Shown here: one piece after another, positions 1 to 8,541 of the stretch
Layout: every line of letters begins with the position of its first letter
How positions within the stretch are numbered: position 1 is the stretch's first letter
DNA from: Actinokineospora sp. NBRC 105648
Lineage (GTDB): Bacteria > Actinomycetota > Actinomycetes > Mycobacteriales > Pseudonocardiaceae
Length of the DNA stretch: 51,048 nt
Direction of reading: 5' to 3'
NCBI RefSeq assembly: GCF_030269645.1
Contig: NZ_BSTR01000056.1
Span: forward strand, 1 to 51,048
Position numbers and translations under genes: made by a program
The notes under the pieces: model-generated
Told to the model about the DNA's origin: nothing
Seen by the model: the letters and a program-made list of their open reading frames with translations, nothing else
The model's database searches: none

Positions 1-1
1 C

Positions 2-85
2 CACCGACGACGCCGACAACGGAGCCTCGGGCGACTCACCCCAGTCGAGTTTGAGACCATCTACAAGGCCGCTCAGGCGGCTTGA
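2..85 (+). pseudogene. C-terminal tail of an IS3-family transposase (cut by the window edge)
   Basis: Read from base 2, this frame gives a basic stretch followed by LGRLTPVEFETIYKAAQAA and a TGA at 83-85. That ending (small basic run, G-R-L-T/S-P-x-E-F/Y-E, then A-A-Q-A-A) is the usual C-terminus of actinobacterial IS3-family DDE transposases. Only about 27 residues are inside the window, so I cannot tell whether the gene is whole upstream. It ends 20 bases before the stop of the convergent FtsK-like gene, so an insertion sequence borders the conjugative element here. Confidence 0.6.
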
Positions 86-104
86 GAACCATCAACCCCG
101 AGTG

Positions 105-2267
105 TCAACCGAACCCGGGGCAGTCCCAGGGCTGGTTTTGGTTGCTAGTGGGCCTGCTAGGTCTAGCGGGGGTGGCCGCTAGGTCTCCGCCCGATGCCGC
201 CCGGTGGCGGGCGCCGCTGGTGGTGGTGTCGCGGTGCGCGGCGAGGAGATCCGAGCGGCGAATCCCGCGTCGGTTGGCGCTTTTTCCGGTGGTTGTGGTG
301 CCCCATACTTGCGATGTGGAAACCCCGTAGGGTTTCAGTGCCGCTGATAGGCCGCGTGCTTTGGTTTCCCCGTCGCGTTCGGCCCATGACCGGTAGATGT
401 CGGGCCGCAAATCCATCAACCGATCCGCCAAGACTTCGAGCCAAATCTTTGTTTCCTCGGGGCGGGTGACCGCGACGAGATCGGCGAGCAGCGACACCGC
501 GACGGGCTCATCGCGGGTGGTGGTGTCGCCGATGGCGTGCCCTGTGAGGGTGCCCGCCGCCGCGCGGGCGGCGTGCGCGCGCCCCACGACCGCTTCTGCT
601 GCTTCGGCGGTGATGTAGGCGCATTTGACGGTGCGCGGCTCATCGGATGCCCCGATCAGGATGCCTATTCCCCGATCCTGCGCCGAAAAGCTAGTAGCGC
701 GGATGCCCGCCCGGTAGGAGCTGGTGCCGAGCACCATGTCATTTTCTACCTGTCCCATAACCCGCAAACACAAACGCACGCCCACGTTCGCCGATATCGC
801 GGTCGGAAGGGATTCGCGGTCGGGCCGCTGTGTCGCCAGGATCAGGATTATCCCGAGTGCCGGGCCGCGTTTGATCAGCGCCGTGCACAGGGCTTCTGCT
901 TCTTGCCGATAATCGGGGTGGGAGAACAACTCTTGGATTTCGTCGACCGCTATAACGATGGGGTGCAGCCCCAACCCGGCGGCGGCCAACTGCGGGGTGA
1001 CTTTGCTTTCCGGGCACACATCCCGTGGGAGCCGGGAAATCGTCTCCGCCCGGGAAACGAGCTCGTCGTGGACGAGCTGCCGCAGGCTATTCATGCACGC
1101 GTCGAGTGTGGCGGGTGTCGCCGCTCCCGAGGCGTAGTGGTGGGCGATTTTCTGGATATAGCCGTGATCCCCGGTGCCTTTGAAATCGAAAACCCGTAGT
1201 TCGGCGAGAGGGTCGAGGGCGGCGGCCAACAGCAACACCCGCAAGGCAAAAGACTTGCCTTGTCTGGGCATTGCTCCAATGAGGACGGAGGAGAACATCA
1301 GCGGCACACTCACGAGTTGTCCGCGTGGGTCCTGCCCCAGCGGAACGGGCTCGAACAGTGTTGTGGTGCCCCGTTTTTCTAGCGGCCATGCGACCGCGCG
1401 TGTTTGGCTCATGTCGTGGTCTCCGACCCATAGCACCAGGCGCCCGGCGTGTTCGGTGCGGGCGGGTTCTGGCCACACGCAGCCCACGGGGCGGCGTAGG
1501 CCGGAGGCGAGGCGGTCGCGGCGGTCGAGGATGTCCACGGCGGTGACCCCGTGGGGTAGGTCGATGTCCGCGCGCCAGCCGGGCCCGTCGCGGGTGATCG
1601 GCGCCGGAAACGACACCCCGCCACCGGCTTTCGTGGTTTTGTTGATTTCGGCGATCCCCAACGCCAACAGGGCGCGGGTGATGACGTCGGCGGTCAAGCG
1701 TTGCACCCGGTGCGGGATCACCGCCGGACCGGCGAGGGGCGCGTCGGCTGGGATACCGGCCCACCCCAACCCCGCCACCACCAGCGTGACCGCCGTGGCC
1801 CGGACCCACGTGGGGGCCAGCGGCGCCAGTAGCACGGCGACCACCACCAGGACGACCAGGACGGCGAGCAGGGCCAGGCGCAGGCGCACCCGCCGCCGCC
1901 GCTCGGCCACCAACCGCAGATACACATCGGGGGTGGCTTCGGCTACCGCCCCGGCCCGCAGCGGGCGCCCTTCCCCGTCGAGTACCCACGCGGCGGTTTC
2001 GGTGAGTAGGCGGGCGAGACCGCGCGGGGCGCACCAGGCCAGCCGCAGTACGTACAGCGGGAACCGCACGAGGTGGAACACGCTCAGGTGGGCGCCGTAG
2101 CGGGTGACCCAGCGGGCGGCGGCCCACAGAGTGACCCACGAGCGGACCCACCCCGGTAGCACCGGCAACAGCCGGGGCCGATGGGTCCACGGCAGGCACG
2201 GACCCCTATCAGGGCTATCGACGGGAATCGGGTCGGGATCGGCGGCGGATGGAGGTTCGGTACTCAT
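105..2267 (-). CDS. FtsK/SpoIIIE-type DNA translocase (AICE conjugative transfer protein, TraB/TraSA type)
   Basis: A 720-aa membrane-anchored ATPase expected to pump double-stranded DNA between cells in actinomycete conjugation. Two close hydrophobic segments lie near residues 131-150 and 155-175. Walker A is GAMPRQGKS (331-339) and Walker B is VIAVDEIQELF (438-448); the tail carries the basic DNA-binding type end seen in plasmid FtsK proteins. I chose the ATG at 2267 over one 13 codons upstream because AGGAGA sits about six bases before it. A GntR-type repressor gene is divergent at 2425, the arrangement known from tra/kor pairs such as pSAM2. The family assignment is firm; transfer by this protein is inferred. 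Confidence 0.9.
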   Translation of the reverse strand: MSTEPPSAADPDPIPVDSPDRGPCLPWTHRPRLLPVLPGWVRSWVTLWAAARWVTRYGAHLSVFHLVRFPLYVLRLAWCAPRGLARLLTETAAWVLDGEGRPLRAGAVAEATPDVYLRLVAERRRRVRLRLALLAVLVVLVVVAVLLAPLAPTWVRATAVTLVVAGLGWAGIPADAPLAGPAVIPHRVQRLTADVITRALLALGIAEINKTTKAGGGVSFPAPITRDGPGWRADIDLPHGVTAVDILDRRDRLASGLRRPVGCVWPEPARTEHAGRLVLWVGDHDMSQTRAVAWPLEKRGTTTLFEPVPLGQDPRGQLVSVPLMFSSVLIGAMPRQGKSFALRVLLLAAALDPLAELRVFDFKGTGDHGYIQKIAHHYASGAATPATLDACMNSLRQLVHDELVSRAETISRLPRDVCPESKVTPQLAAAGLGLHPIVIAVDEIQELFSHPDYRQEAEALCTALIKRGPALGIILILATQRPDRESLPTAISANVGVRLCLRVMGQVENDMVLGTSSYRAGIRATSFSAQDRGIGILIGASDEPRTVKCAYITAEAAEAVVGRAHAARAAAGTLTGHAIGDTTTRDEPVAVSLLADLVAVTRPEETKIWLEVLADRLMDLRPDIYRSWAERDGETKARGLSAALKPYGVSTSQVWGTTTTGKSANRRGIRRSDLLAAHRDTTTSGARHRAASGGDLAATPARPSRPTSNQNQPWDCPGFG

Positions 2268-2424
2268 CGCGATTTCTCCTTTCCGTTTCGCGCCCCCTGT
2301 GGGCACTGTTCGGACAGTACGCGATCAGCGCGAGCAGTGAGGGATCACCAACGGGTGATTCGATTGCGGTGAAACGGAATGGTGCACGCGGTGTGTGGGC
2401 TGTATGCGCGTAGAGTCCCCGCCT

Positions 2425-2778
2425 ATGAGCGACACGACACCACCTGCGGCGCGAGCGCCGTATATGCGGATCGCGGACGAGTTGCGCGAGGACATCGCGG
2501 CGGGCCGTATAGCGATCGGCGACGCTTTGCCGTCCTATACGACGATTGCCCGCGCTCATGACGTGTCGGTGAGTACCGCCCAAAAAGCGGTGATGACGTT
2601 GCAGGCCGAAGGACTCGTGGGGGCCGTGCACGGCAGCGGCGTCTACGTCACCGCCGTCCCCGCGCCGGACCTTGACGCGCATGGGCACGACGAGGACCGG
2701 CTAGCGTCCATGGAAGCGCGTCTTGAAAGGATTGAGCACATGCTGGAAACACTCACGGCGCTCATCGATCGCGAGTGA
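2425..2778 (+). CDS. Small GntR-family winged-helix regulator
   Basis: A 117-aa protein with a GntR DNA-binding domain over residues 10-75: the helix pair around YMRIADELREDIAAG, then PSYTTIARAHDVSVSTAQKA as the recognition region, and a wing ending in GSGVYV. No ligand-binding domain follows, only about 35 residues that look like a short coiled coil. I prefer the ATG at 2425 (MSDTTPP) to the in-frame ATG 10 codons upstream because the domain begins soon after it. It is divergent from the FtsK-like transfer gene, so it probably represses transfer in the way KorSA does in pSAM2. The target site in 2268-2424 is not identified. Confidence 0.85.
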   Translation: MSDTTPPAARAPYMRIADELREDIAAGRIAIGDALPSYTTIARAHDVSVSTAQKAVMTLQAEGLVGAVHGSGVYVTAVPAPDLDAHGHDEDRLASMEARLERIEHMLETLTALIDRE

Positions 2779-2914
2779 TATCGGGATCGAGGTGGGCGAT
2801 CTGCTCCACCACGCGCGCGAGACGCACCTGGATCGCCTCCACCCGTTCGCGTAGATGCCGCACCCGCGCACGCATATCCTCGATACGGCTCGTATCCATA
2901 ATGGACTCACCCAT
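2762..2914 (-). CDS. Small charged helical protein
   Basis: About 50 aa starting MGESIMDTSRIEDMRAR. It is rich in Arg, Glu and hydrophobic residues with heptad-like spacing (VRHLRERVEAIQVRLARVV), so a short coiled coil is likely. The ATG at 2914 is preceded by AGGAG with six bases between, a better site than the upstream ATG at 2956. Its 3' end overlaps the end of the convergent GntR gene by 17 bases. Function unknown; small coiled-coil proteins are common beside AICE regulators. Confidence 0.55.
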   Translation of the reverse strand: MGESIMDTSRIEDMRARVRHLRERVEAIQVRLARVVEQIAHLDPDITRDR

Positions 2915-3304
2915 GACGTACTCCTGTTGGTAGACAAAGAAAATGGGCAGTGACACGCAACGGAATGGAACACTGTTGCGTGTGATTCACGAAATAGGGA
3001 AACATTTCGCTATTGCCTCGCGGGCGAGAATGCCCGGGGCTTCACCCGATCAGGGATCAGGGCGGCGTTAGATCGCCGTTGGTGCCGTCGACGCGCGGCG
3101 AGATCGGTCGCCGGTCGCGTGCTGCCGTGCCTGTCACGGGGCTTCCCTGCCTCGGGTCGGTTCGTGGTCCGTTGTGGACACCACGACACTAAGGCTCGGT
3201 GGGGGTGTTGGTGTAGACCACTGGAGGGTGAGATCCAGCCCACACCCACACGGGGCATGGGGCTGGACCACCCTTGCTCGCGCGCTCGTGACCGCCCAGG
3301 GCCG
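2915..3304. other. Non-coding stretch of about 390 bases
   Basis: I see no convincing gene here. The only clear structure is an inverted repeat, TCCAGCCC at 3234-3241 and GGGCTGGA at 3260-3267. It lies just downstream of the minus-strand XRE-TPR gene and could be its terminator, but no T-run follows. The upstream part of the minus-strand small gene at 2914 should hold its promoter. Confidence 0.4.
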
Positions 3305-4702
3305 CTAGAGGTGGGTGGGAGCGGACAGCGTGGCGACCAGCTCACGCGCGCCGGAGTGGCGGGGATACAGGCGGGCGGCGTGCGCGATCCACGCTTGCCG
3401 ATCAGTCAACCGCGACGAGCGCACCGTGGAGGACACCGCTAGGGCCTGGTGCGCGCTCTGACACCCGGCGTCGGGATCACCCGCGCGCAGCTGCGCGGTA
3501 GCGATCCCAATCAGATCGAACGCGCGCCGACGCGTGTCCGTTGCCGCCCGGGCTCGCAGTGATGTGCTCGCGTGCTCCAACGCCGTATCGGCGTAGGTGC
3601 GGTCGCGAGCGGACAGGGCGGCGTAGCACACCCCCGCGATGCCCTGGATTTCCGTGTGTCCCATGAAAGTCAGCCACGAAGGGGCGTCCCCGCAGGCGCG
3701 TTCCAGTTCCTCCGACGCTCGCGCCACCAACGTGGCGACATGGTGTGTCTTGCCCATCTCGCTGTAGGCCCACGCGCTATTGATGTGCATAAGCGCCACC
3801 GCGTGGGTGCTATCGGCGTCCTGCGCGGCGGCGTGGCCCAATTGGAACATTTTTAGGGCGCCGTCAGGGTCTTCGGCGTGCAGGAAAACCCTCCCCAGTT
3901 GCCACAAGATGGTGGCGGCGAGATCGGGTTGGTCGGCGTCTTTCGCGATCGCCAGGCCCATGCCCAGATGCCGTTTGGCGGTCGCGTGGTCCCCAATGTC
4001 GAAGCTCGCCCACCCCGCGACGCTGTAAAGGTCCGCGTGGGCGACCTGAATACGCCGTTTCACCGGATCGGTGCCGGACGCGGTGGCCAGGGAAGCGGCC
4101 CAGTCCAGGTAGCCGGTCGCGGCGGCCCGCACCGCGCCCCCGCCCGCCTGGCCGTCCTGGGCCCGCAAGAACGCCACCGTGTCCTCCAGGGTGACGGCGT
4201 CAGAGTCGCCGACCTTGCCCGGGAACGCCGCGGCTCCCGGTGCTGACGGTCCGGTCACCGCGGCGAGGCGGTCTAGGTCGACCTCCGACAGTCCGCCCAC
4301 GATCGCCGCTTGAGCTACCAGCGCGATGAATGCCCGTCGCTGCACGCCCACTTCTCCTTTCACGGTCTCTCGCCCGTCGTGCGCCACCAGGTTCACCGCC
4401 GCGTGGGGGTCTGATCCCGGCGCGTACGCAAGGCCCATCAGCCCCCGAGGGATACCCAAACCCGTCGCGATCCGATCCAGCACCGCGTAGGACTGCACCA
4501 GGTGGCGGCGGTTCATGATCCGCGACACGTCCGGCTGGGTGTGACCGGTGAGCGCGGCGATCCGCCCTTGTGGCACACCCGCCCGTTTGAGCAGTTGAAA
4601 CACGCTGGCGATGTCGTGCGCGGCCAGCGCGGTCCGCATCGTCGGAGCGTCCCAGATCGCCGGGTCGATCGGGGCTCGGTCCTCATCGTCGCCGACGTTC
4701 AC
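3305..4702 (-). CDS. XRE-type helix-turn-helix regulator with TPR-like C-terminal domain
   Basis: A 465-aa protein. Residues about 30-90 form a Cro/C1-type helix-turn-helix (LLKRAGVPQGRIAALTGHTQ, then PDVSRIMNRRHLV). After a linker, residues about 170-440 are Ala-rich helical repeats (for example ATILWQLGRVFLHAEDPDGA) typical of TPR regulators. Such HTH-TPR proteins are common on actinobacterial integrative elements and are thought to respond to peptides or other partners. It is divergent from the small-gene cluster that begins at 4961; the 258-base gap between should carry the shared regulatory region. The sensed signal is unknown. Confidence 0.8.
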   Translation of the reverse strand: MNVGDDEDRAPIDPAIWDAPTMRTALAAHDIASVFQLLKRAGVPQGRIAALTGHTQPDVSRIMNRRHLVQSYAVLDRIATGLGIPRGLMGLAYAPGSDPHAAVNLVAHDGRETVKGEVGVQRRAFIALVAQAAIVGGLSEVDLDRLAAVTGPSAPGAAAFPGKVGDSDAVTLEDTVAFLRAQDGQAGGGAVRAAATGYLDWAASLATASGTDPVKRRIQVAHADLYSVAGWASFDIGDHATAKRHLGMGLAIAKDADQPDLAATILWQLGRVFLHAEDPDGALKMFQLGHAAAQDADSTHAVALMHINSAWAYSEMGKTHHVATLVARASEELERACGDAPSWLTFMGHTEIQGIAGVCYAALSARDRTYADTALEHASTSLRARAATDTRRRAFDLIGIATAQLRAGDPDAGCQSAHQALAVSSTVRSSRLTDRQAWIAHAARLYPRHSGARELVATLSAPTHL

Positions 4703-4960
4703 GTGATTGCCTCCGGGTGCTACCCAACGCGTTCAGCCTCACCGTAGCTGACCGACCGCGCACCGTGACCCCATCAAAGCGGCGCTCCCGGCTCGGACCT
4801 GCGGATATGCGCCAAGTACATGCCCTCACCGCACACGTCGCCATGCCGGTTTGCCATGCCCAACCGCATGTGGGCAAGGGCGTGCGCGCGTCACCACCCC
4901 GGTAACAGGCTGCGACCAGCCCGACCGACACAGTCACAACGACACCAGGTGGGAAACCCC

Positions 4961-5365
4961 ATGGCCGCCTCTACTGCGAACCTCGACACGTTCTGGCTGG
5001 ACCTCTACCTCGGGGAGCTGCTCCGCCGACGCTGGTACGTCGGACCACTCGGCGACCCACACCGGCCAGCGGCGTTCGGCGCGAGCATAACGCGACCCAG
5101 CGCCGTGGACGTGGTCATGGTGTGGGGTGCGCGGGCACTGGCCTACCGGGCACCCCACATCGCCGGGGCTGACCCACTGCGGCCGCAATGGGTCACCGAG
5201 CATTACCGGGGTGATGTGTCGTGGGTACTGCGGTGGGCGTTGACCCTTGACCCACAAAACCCCCGCCGCTCGGTGCTGTACGCGGTCGGACCGTCCTTCA
5301 CCACCCCGCACGGCACGAACACGATGCTTTCGCCTTACGCACCAACACGAACGCTGGTGTCGTGA
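4961..5365 (+). CDS. Hypothetical protein of the AICE cargo cluster
   Basis: A 134-aa protein starting MAASTANLDTFWLDLYLG. The ATG at 4961 follows AGGTGGGAA by a few bases, so I prefer it to the longer reading from 4820. The sequence is Trp-rich (FWLDLYLGELLRRRWYVG; WVTEHYRGDVSWVLRWALTL) with no signal peptide or membrane segment. It opens a run of four plus-strand small genes (4961-6620) ended by a strong terminator. I do not recognise a family. Confidence 0.65.
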   Translation: MAASTANLDTFWLDLYLGELLRRRWYVGPLGDPHRPAAFGASITRPSAVDVVMVWGARALAYRAPHIAGADPLRPQWVTEHYRGDVSWVLRWALTLDPQNPRRSVLYAVGPSFTTPHGTNTMLSPYAPTRTLVS

Positions 5366-5405
5366 ATGACGGAGACCAGCTCGCCGCCGTGCACGCCCCC
5401 GTGAC

Positions 5406-5612
5406 ATGCCCACCCTGGAGCCGCGCGACCGCCGCCGTGTGACTCCCTACGCCGACCTCGCCCACACCGACAGCCCAGAGCACGAGTGGTTCGTCCTGTG
5501 CGCCGACGAGGAGTGCGGGTTCGCCGTCCCCACCGAATGCCCGTTCGACCCCTACGCCGTCGTGAAAGTGCATTACTGCGTGAGTCATATCGCTATCGAC
5601 CACACCCGCTGA
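5406..5612 (+). CDS. Small Cys-containing hypothetical protein
   Basis: A 68-aa protein with four Cys arranged C-x5-C (VLCADEECGF), then ECPFDPY and HYCVSH, plus His residues that could complete a zinc site. It begins 40 bases after the preceding gene in the same direction and is probably co-transcribed with it. No function is assigned. Confidence 0.55.
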   Translation: MPTLEPRDRRRVTPYADLAHTDSPEHEWFVLCADEECGFAVPTECPFDPYAVVKVHYCVSHIAIDHTR

Positions 5613-5629
5613 AAGCAAGGAAATTGGTT

Positions 5630-5956
5630 ATGCGCCGTAGCGTTCTCGCGGCATCCGCGCTCGGAGTACTGGTATCTGGGACCGCGACCGCGTTCCTCCT
5701 TGGTCGCCGCAGCGCACGGCCCCGCCCGCGCCCATTCCTGCGACCGTATACGCGCGAGTCGTGGCCCTGGGGTGTGCCGTCGCTGATCGAGGACCTTCGC
5801 CACCTGATCACCTACGCCACTCAGGTCATCACATCCATTGAGACCGACAGTTTCGGCGAGGGCAACGAAATCGCGAATCTCACCGACACCGCGCGGGGCG
5901 TCTTCGAGTGCCTGCACTGGCTGGAACGGCACAAACGCCCCGAAGGCCACCCCTAA
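5630..5956 (+). CDS. Small protein with one N-terminal membrane segment or signal peptide
   Basis: A 108-aa protein. The ATG at 5630 is preceded by AAGGAAA, which decides it over the upstream reading. It starts MRRSVLAASALGVLVSGTAT with a further hydrophobic stretch to residue 25, so it is membrane-anchored or exported. The rest is hydrophilic and helical (SLIEDLRHLITYATQVITSI). It lies 17 bases after the previous gene and 55 before the next. Function unknown. Confidence 0.6.
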   Translation: MRRSVLAASALGVLVSGTATAFLLGRRSARPRPRPFLRPYTRESWPWGVPSLIEDLRHLITYATQVITSIETDSFGEGNEIANLTDTARGVFECLHWLERHKRPEGHP

Positions 5957-6011
5957 CACGGCCTTCAATCCCCACATATCCACACCGATTCCCATACTCG
6001 GAGCACCCACC

Positions 6012-6620
6012 ATGACCAGCGCCGCCGTAACCCACACCGTCCCCTACGTCACCGCCTGGAGCAGCGAAACCACCCCACCGGCCCGAGTCATCGCGCACCC
6101 GGCCGGGGGGATCGCCTATCCCGACGAAACCGTGGCTGATCGAGATCGGCGGGGCATCCTGTGGACCCGCGCACCCGCCACCCCCGGCACCGGGCGGCCG
6201 ATATTCGGGGGCGTTCACCCTCTACGGCAACGCCGCGCCATGCGACGACTGCTGTGTCAGGTGTGCGGCGGCCCCGCACACCGCCACCCCGACGGCGGGG
6301 TTATGTGGATGCTGCGGGACTTCCGCCAAGACTGGCCCGGCTGGCCCGCCGGGATGGGCGTCACCGAACCCCCCATCTGTAAGGAATGCGCGGACCTATC
6401 CGCCCGCCTGTGCCCAGTCCTGCGACGCGGGCACGTCCTGGTCCGTGTCGGTAGCTACCCCATCGCCGGGGTATGGGGAGCCACCTACGAACCCGGTCCC
6501 ACCGGGATGCGAGCTACTAGCGCCGACATACGTCGATTCGATGACCCCCTGATCCGTTGGACCCTCGCCCACAGCCTCGTACGACAATTGGACAACACCA
6601 CGATCGTAGAGTCCAATTAG
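6012..6620 (+). CDS. Hypothetical protein with two CxxC-type zinc-binding pairs
   Basis: A 202-aa protein starting MTSAAVTHTVPY. Its centre has CQVCGGPAHRH and, about 40 residues later, CKECADLSARLC, so a four-Cys zinc site is likely. Proteins of this layout are frequent on actinobacterial integrative elements and phages, but I know no established role. It is the last gene before the terminator at 6629-6682. Confidence 0.65.
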   Translation: MTSAAVTHTVPYVTAWSSETTPPARVIAHPAGGIAYPDETVADRDRRGILWTRAPATPGTGRPIFGGVHPLRQRRAMRRLLCQVCGGPAHRHPDGGVMWMLRDFRQDWPGWPAGMGVTEPPICKECADLSARLCPVLRRGHVLVRVGSYPIAGVWGATYEPGPTGMRATSADIRRFDDPLIRWTLAHSLVRQLDNTTIVESN

Positions 6621-6628
6621 GACAAGCC

Positions 6629-6682
6629 AAACGTGGGGCCGGTTCGCGAAATCTCGTTCCCGCGAACCGGCCCCACGTTTTT
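6629..6682. terminator. Strong bidirectional terminator (perfect 20-bp stem)
   Basis: Arms at 6629-6648 and 6661-6680 are perfect reverse complements (the left arm reads AAACGTGGGGCCGGTTCGCG), with a 12-base loop. The plus-strand arm runs into TTTTT, as in intrinsic terminators. It lies between the convergent genes ending at 6620 and 6715 and can serve both. Confidence 0.85.
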
Positions 6683-6714
6683 AGTACGTTACCGCAGTTG
6701 ATTACCTTCTCCGA

Positions 6715-6969
6715 TCACTGCTCATTCACCCACAGATCAAATGACCTGTGAAGGCGACTCGCCCCAGCGCAGAGCGCATCAATTCGGCTCCGCAGGTCCA
6801 CTGCCGGGTGCATCGCCAACCACAGGTACGGCTTGGCTGTAGCCAGATACCACCGCGCCCACACAGCATGATCCAACCCACGCGGTTCCGGATGGAGTTT
6901 TGTTACATACCAACGAAAGTCCCCGAAGTTCAGCGGCGCGCCTTTATGGGCCTTATCTTCCGCTGACAC
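6715..6969 (-). CDS. Hypothetical protein, second gene of a two-gene unit
   Basis: About 84 aa if read from the GTG at 6969 (VSAEDKAHKG), which overlaps the 3' end of the upstream gene and has AAGAGG about nine bases before it. A longer TTG start at 6987 is possible. It is rich in aromatic residues (FRWYVTKLHPEP; WARWYLATAKPYLWLAMHP). Base composition is visibly less GC-rich than most of the window. No family is recognised. Confidence 0.55.
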   Translation of the reverse strand: MSAEDKAHKGAPLNFGDFRWYVTKLHPEPRGLDHAVWARWYLATAKPYLWLAMHPAVDLRSRIDALCAGASRLHRSFDLWVNEQ

Positions 6970-7231
6970 GCCTGTACGCCTCTTCAAGTTGCGGCAGCAG
7001 CACCGCCGCGTTGTCCTCGTCTATCACCAGGGTCATCTCTGCCACCCGCGACATCTGCCCGTCCGATCCGATCGAAATGTGAATCTCGCCGCCATAAACC
7101 GTGCACGTGATCGGACTGCCCTCCACTGTCGCTACGTACTCAGTACGCACTGACCCTCCCCTGCTCTCAAACGTAATGACCATCGTGTGATTGCCAAACA
7201 GGAGGCGGCAGTTCGATTTCGAACCCCTCAT
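6953..7231 (-). CDS. Hypothetical beta-rich small protein, first gene of a two-gene unit
   Basis: About 92 aa from the ATG at 7231, which has AGGAGG four bases upstream; this decides it over the ATG five codons earlier. The sequence alternates hydrophobic and polar residues (VITFESRGG; YVATVEGSPITCTVYGGEIH) and ends in an acidic helix (LLPQLEEAYRRV). It is probably translationally coupled to the next gene through an overlap of about 17 bases. Function unknown. Confidence 0.55.
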   Translation of the reverse strand: MRGSKSNCRLLFGNHTMVITFESRGGSVRTEYVATVEGSPITCTVYGGEIHISIGSDGQMSRVAEMTLVIDEDNAAVLLPQLEEAYRRVSGR

Positions 7232-7461
7232 GCCGCCTCCTGTCATCTGTTTTCAAGATGTCCCCGCCCGTGACCCGGCGGGGAATGGCGCCGGTCGACT
7301 CCCTTTCATCGACCGGAGTCAATTGCCATTTATTGCCAACTTTTGCCGAATGGCTTGGAGGTAGTATCCAGGGCGCAACGAAGCCGCGCAATATATCAAA
7401 TGGGGGAACGGCGTATAGGGCGGCAAATTTTAGAGAGGGCAGTTTCGTTATCATCTCGACC

Positions 7462-8319
7462 ATGGCCACCACTGGGCGAGAATCATCACCTGTTGGCGCG
7501 GAATTGCGTGCCCTACGCAAAAGTCACGGCGCCACGCTCGGGGAAGTGGCCAAAGCACTTGGGGTTGCGCCATCTACTGTGCTGCGATGGGAGACCGGCG
7601 AACGAACGCTAAAGGTTCCCCACATAGCACGCTACGGGTCCGCGATTGGAGCTACACCAGAGCAGATCGACGCTATCAAAAGACTGGCATGGGAAACCTC
7701 AAAGCAATACCTGCCAAAGCGTCGGAAAATCGTGACCCTGCTTGAAATCGAGAGAAACGCCCAAATGATTACAACAGTATCGGCGCTACTAATACCCGGA
7801 CTGCTCCAAACGGGAGATTACGTGCGGGCGATGCTTCGGCAAGACAACGCCGCTGACGACGAAATAGGCGGCATGGTGGCAGTCCGACTTGGTCGCAAGG
7901 ACGCAATTAACCGACTGGGTGCGGCCAGACTTGTAGCTATTGTTGGCGAGGCCGCGCTTCATCTCATGATCGGCGGCCCGGATGTCATGGCGCATCAACT
8001 TAGAGAGTTACTCCAGATGTCAAGCAGGGCCAACGTTGAGATTCGAATATTACCCTTTGCTGCTGGCTGGTCGCCAGCAATACAAGAAGGACCATTCTCC
8101 CTGGTCGAGTTCGCAGACAAGCCTCCAGTCGTTCAGGTAGATCACAGCAAGCAGAGTCTGTTTTTCGAAGACACAAACGACGTTTCATCATTTATACGAA
8201 TCGTCAGCCAGATTCTGTCAGCTGCGATCGACTCCGCACCCTCAGCGAAGTTGATTGCGGATCGTATCGAACAATTGGAGATCTACAGTGGCCGCTATCG
8301 ATCTGAACATCCCCACTAA
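7462..8319 (+). CDS. Scr1-family XRE regulator (HTH plus DUF5753)
   Basis: A 285-aa protein starting MATTGRESSPVG. Residues about 12-70 form an XRE helix-turn-helix (VGAELRALRKSHGATLGEVA, then VAPSTVLRWETGERTL). The long C-terminal part, with LLIPGLLQTGDYVRAMLR and VEIRILPFAAG, is the DUF5753 domain of the Scr1 family, regulators that pair with DUF397 proteins in actinobacteria. The DUF397 gene follows with a 32-base overlap. Codon use is less GC-rich than in neighbours, which suggests separate acquisition. The role is probably antitoxin-like or developmental regulation; the target is unknown. Confidence 0.9.
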   Translation: MATTGRESSPVGAELRALRKSHGATLGEVAKALGVAPSTVLRWETGERTLKVPHIARYGSAIGATPEQIDAIKRLAWETSKQYLPKRRKIVTLLEIERNAQMITTVSALLIPGLLQTGDYVRAMLRQDNAADDEIGGMVAVRLGRKDAINRLGAARLVAIVGEAALHLMIGGPDVMAHQLRELLQMSSRANVEIRILPFAAGWSPAIQEGPFSLVEFADKPPVVQVDHSKQSLFFEDTNDVSSFIRIVSQILSAAIDSAPSAKLIADRIEQLEIYSGRYRSEHPH

Positions 8320-8491
8320 GTGGAGAAAATCCTCACGCTCAACCGGCACCGGTCAAGACCAGTGCGTCGAGGTTGCCGATAGCGGAGCCAATACCTTGAT
8401 TCGCGATACCAAATCCAGGGAACTTGGACATGTCGCCATTACGCAAGCAGCGTGGAACAATTTTACCTGTTACATCAAGCAAAAAACATAG
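8288..8491 (+). CDS. DUF397 protein, partner of the Scr1-family regulator
   Basis: A 67-aa protein read from the GTG at 8288, with GGAG seven bases upstream inside the preceding gene. It shows the DUF397 signature: a W-R-K-S-S-R-S start (TKWRKSSRSTGTGQDQCVEV), a central VADSGANTLIRDTKS and a final WNNF block. The overlap with the Scr1-type gene implies coupled translation. DUF397 proteins are small, secretion-signal-less partners of Scr1 regulators; biochemical action is not settled. Confidence 0.9.
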   Translation: MAAIDLNIPTKWRKSSRSTGTGQDQCVEVADSGANTLIRDTKSRELGHVAITQAAWNNFTCYIKQKT

Positions 8492-8497
8492 CCCCCG

Positions 8498-8526
8498 TGG
8501 CCCCGGGCCGTGTCGGTCCGGGGCCA
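8498..8526 (+). terminator. Probable terminator after the Scr1/DUF397 pair
   Basis: Arms TGGCCCCGG (8498-8506) and CCGGGGCCA (8518-8526) form a perfect 9-bp GC stem, seven bases after the DUF397 stop. No T-run follows, which is common in high-GC actinobacteria. Confidence 0.65.
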
Positions 8527-8541
8527 GCGAACCCCTGAGTA

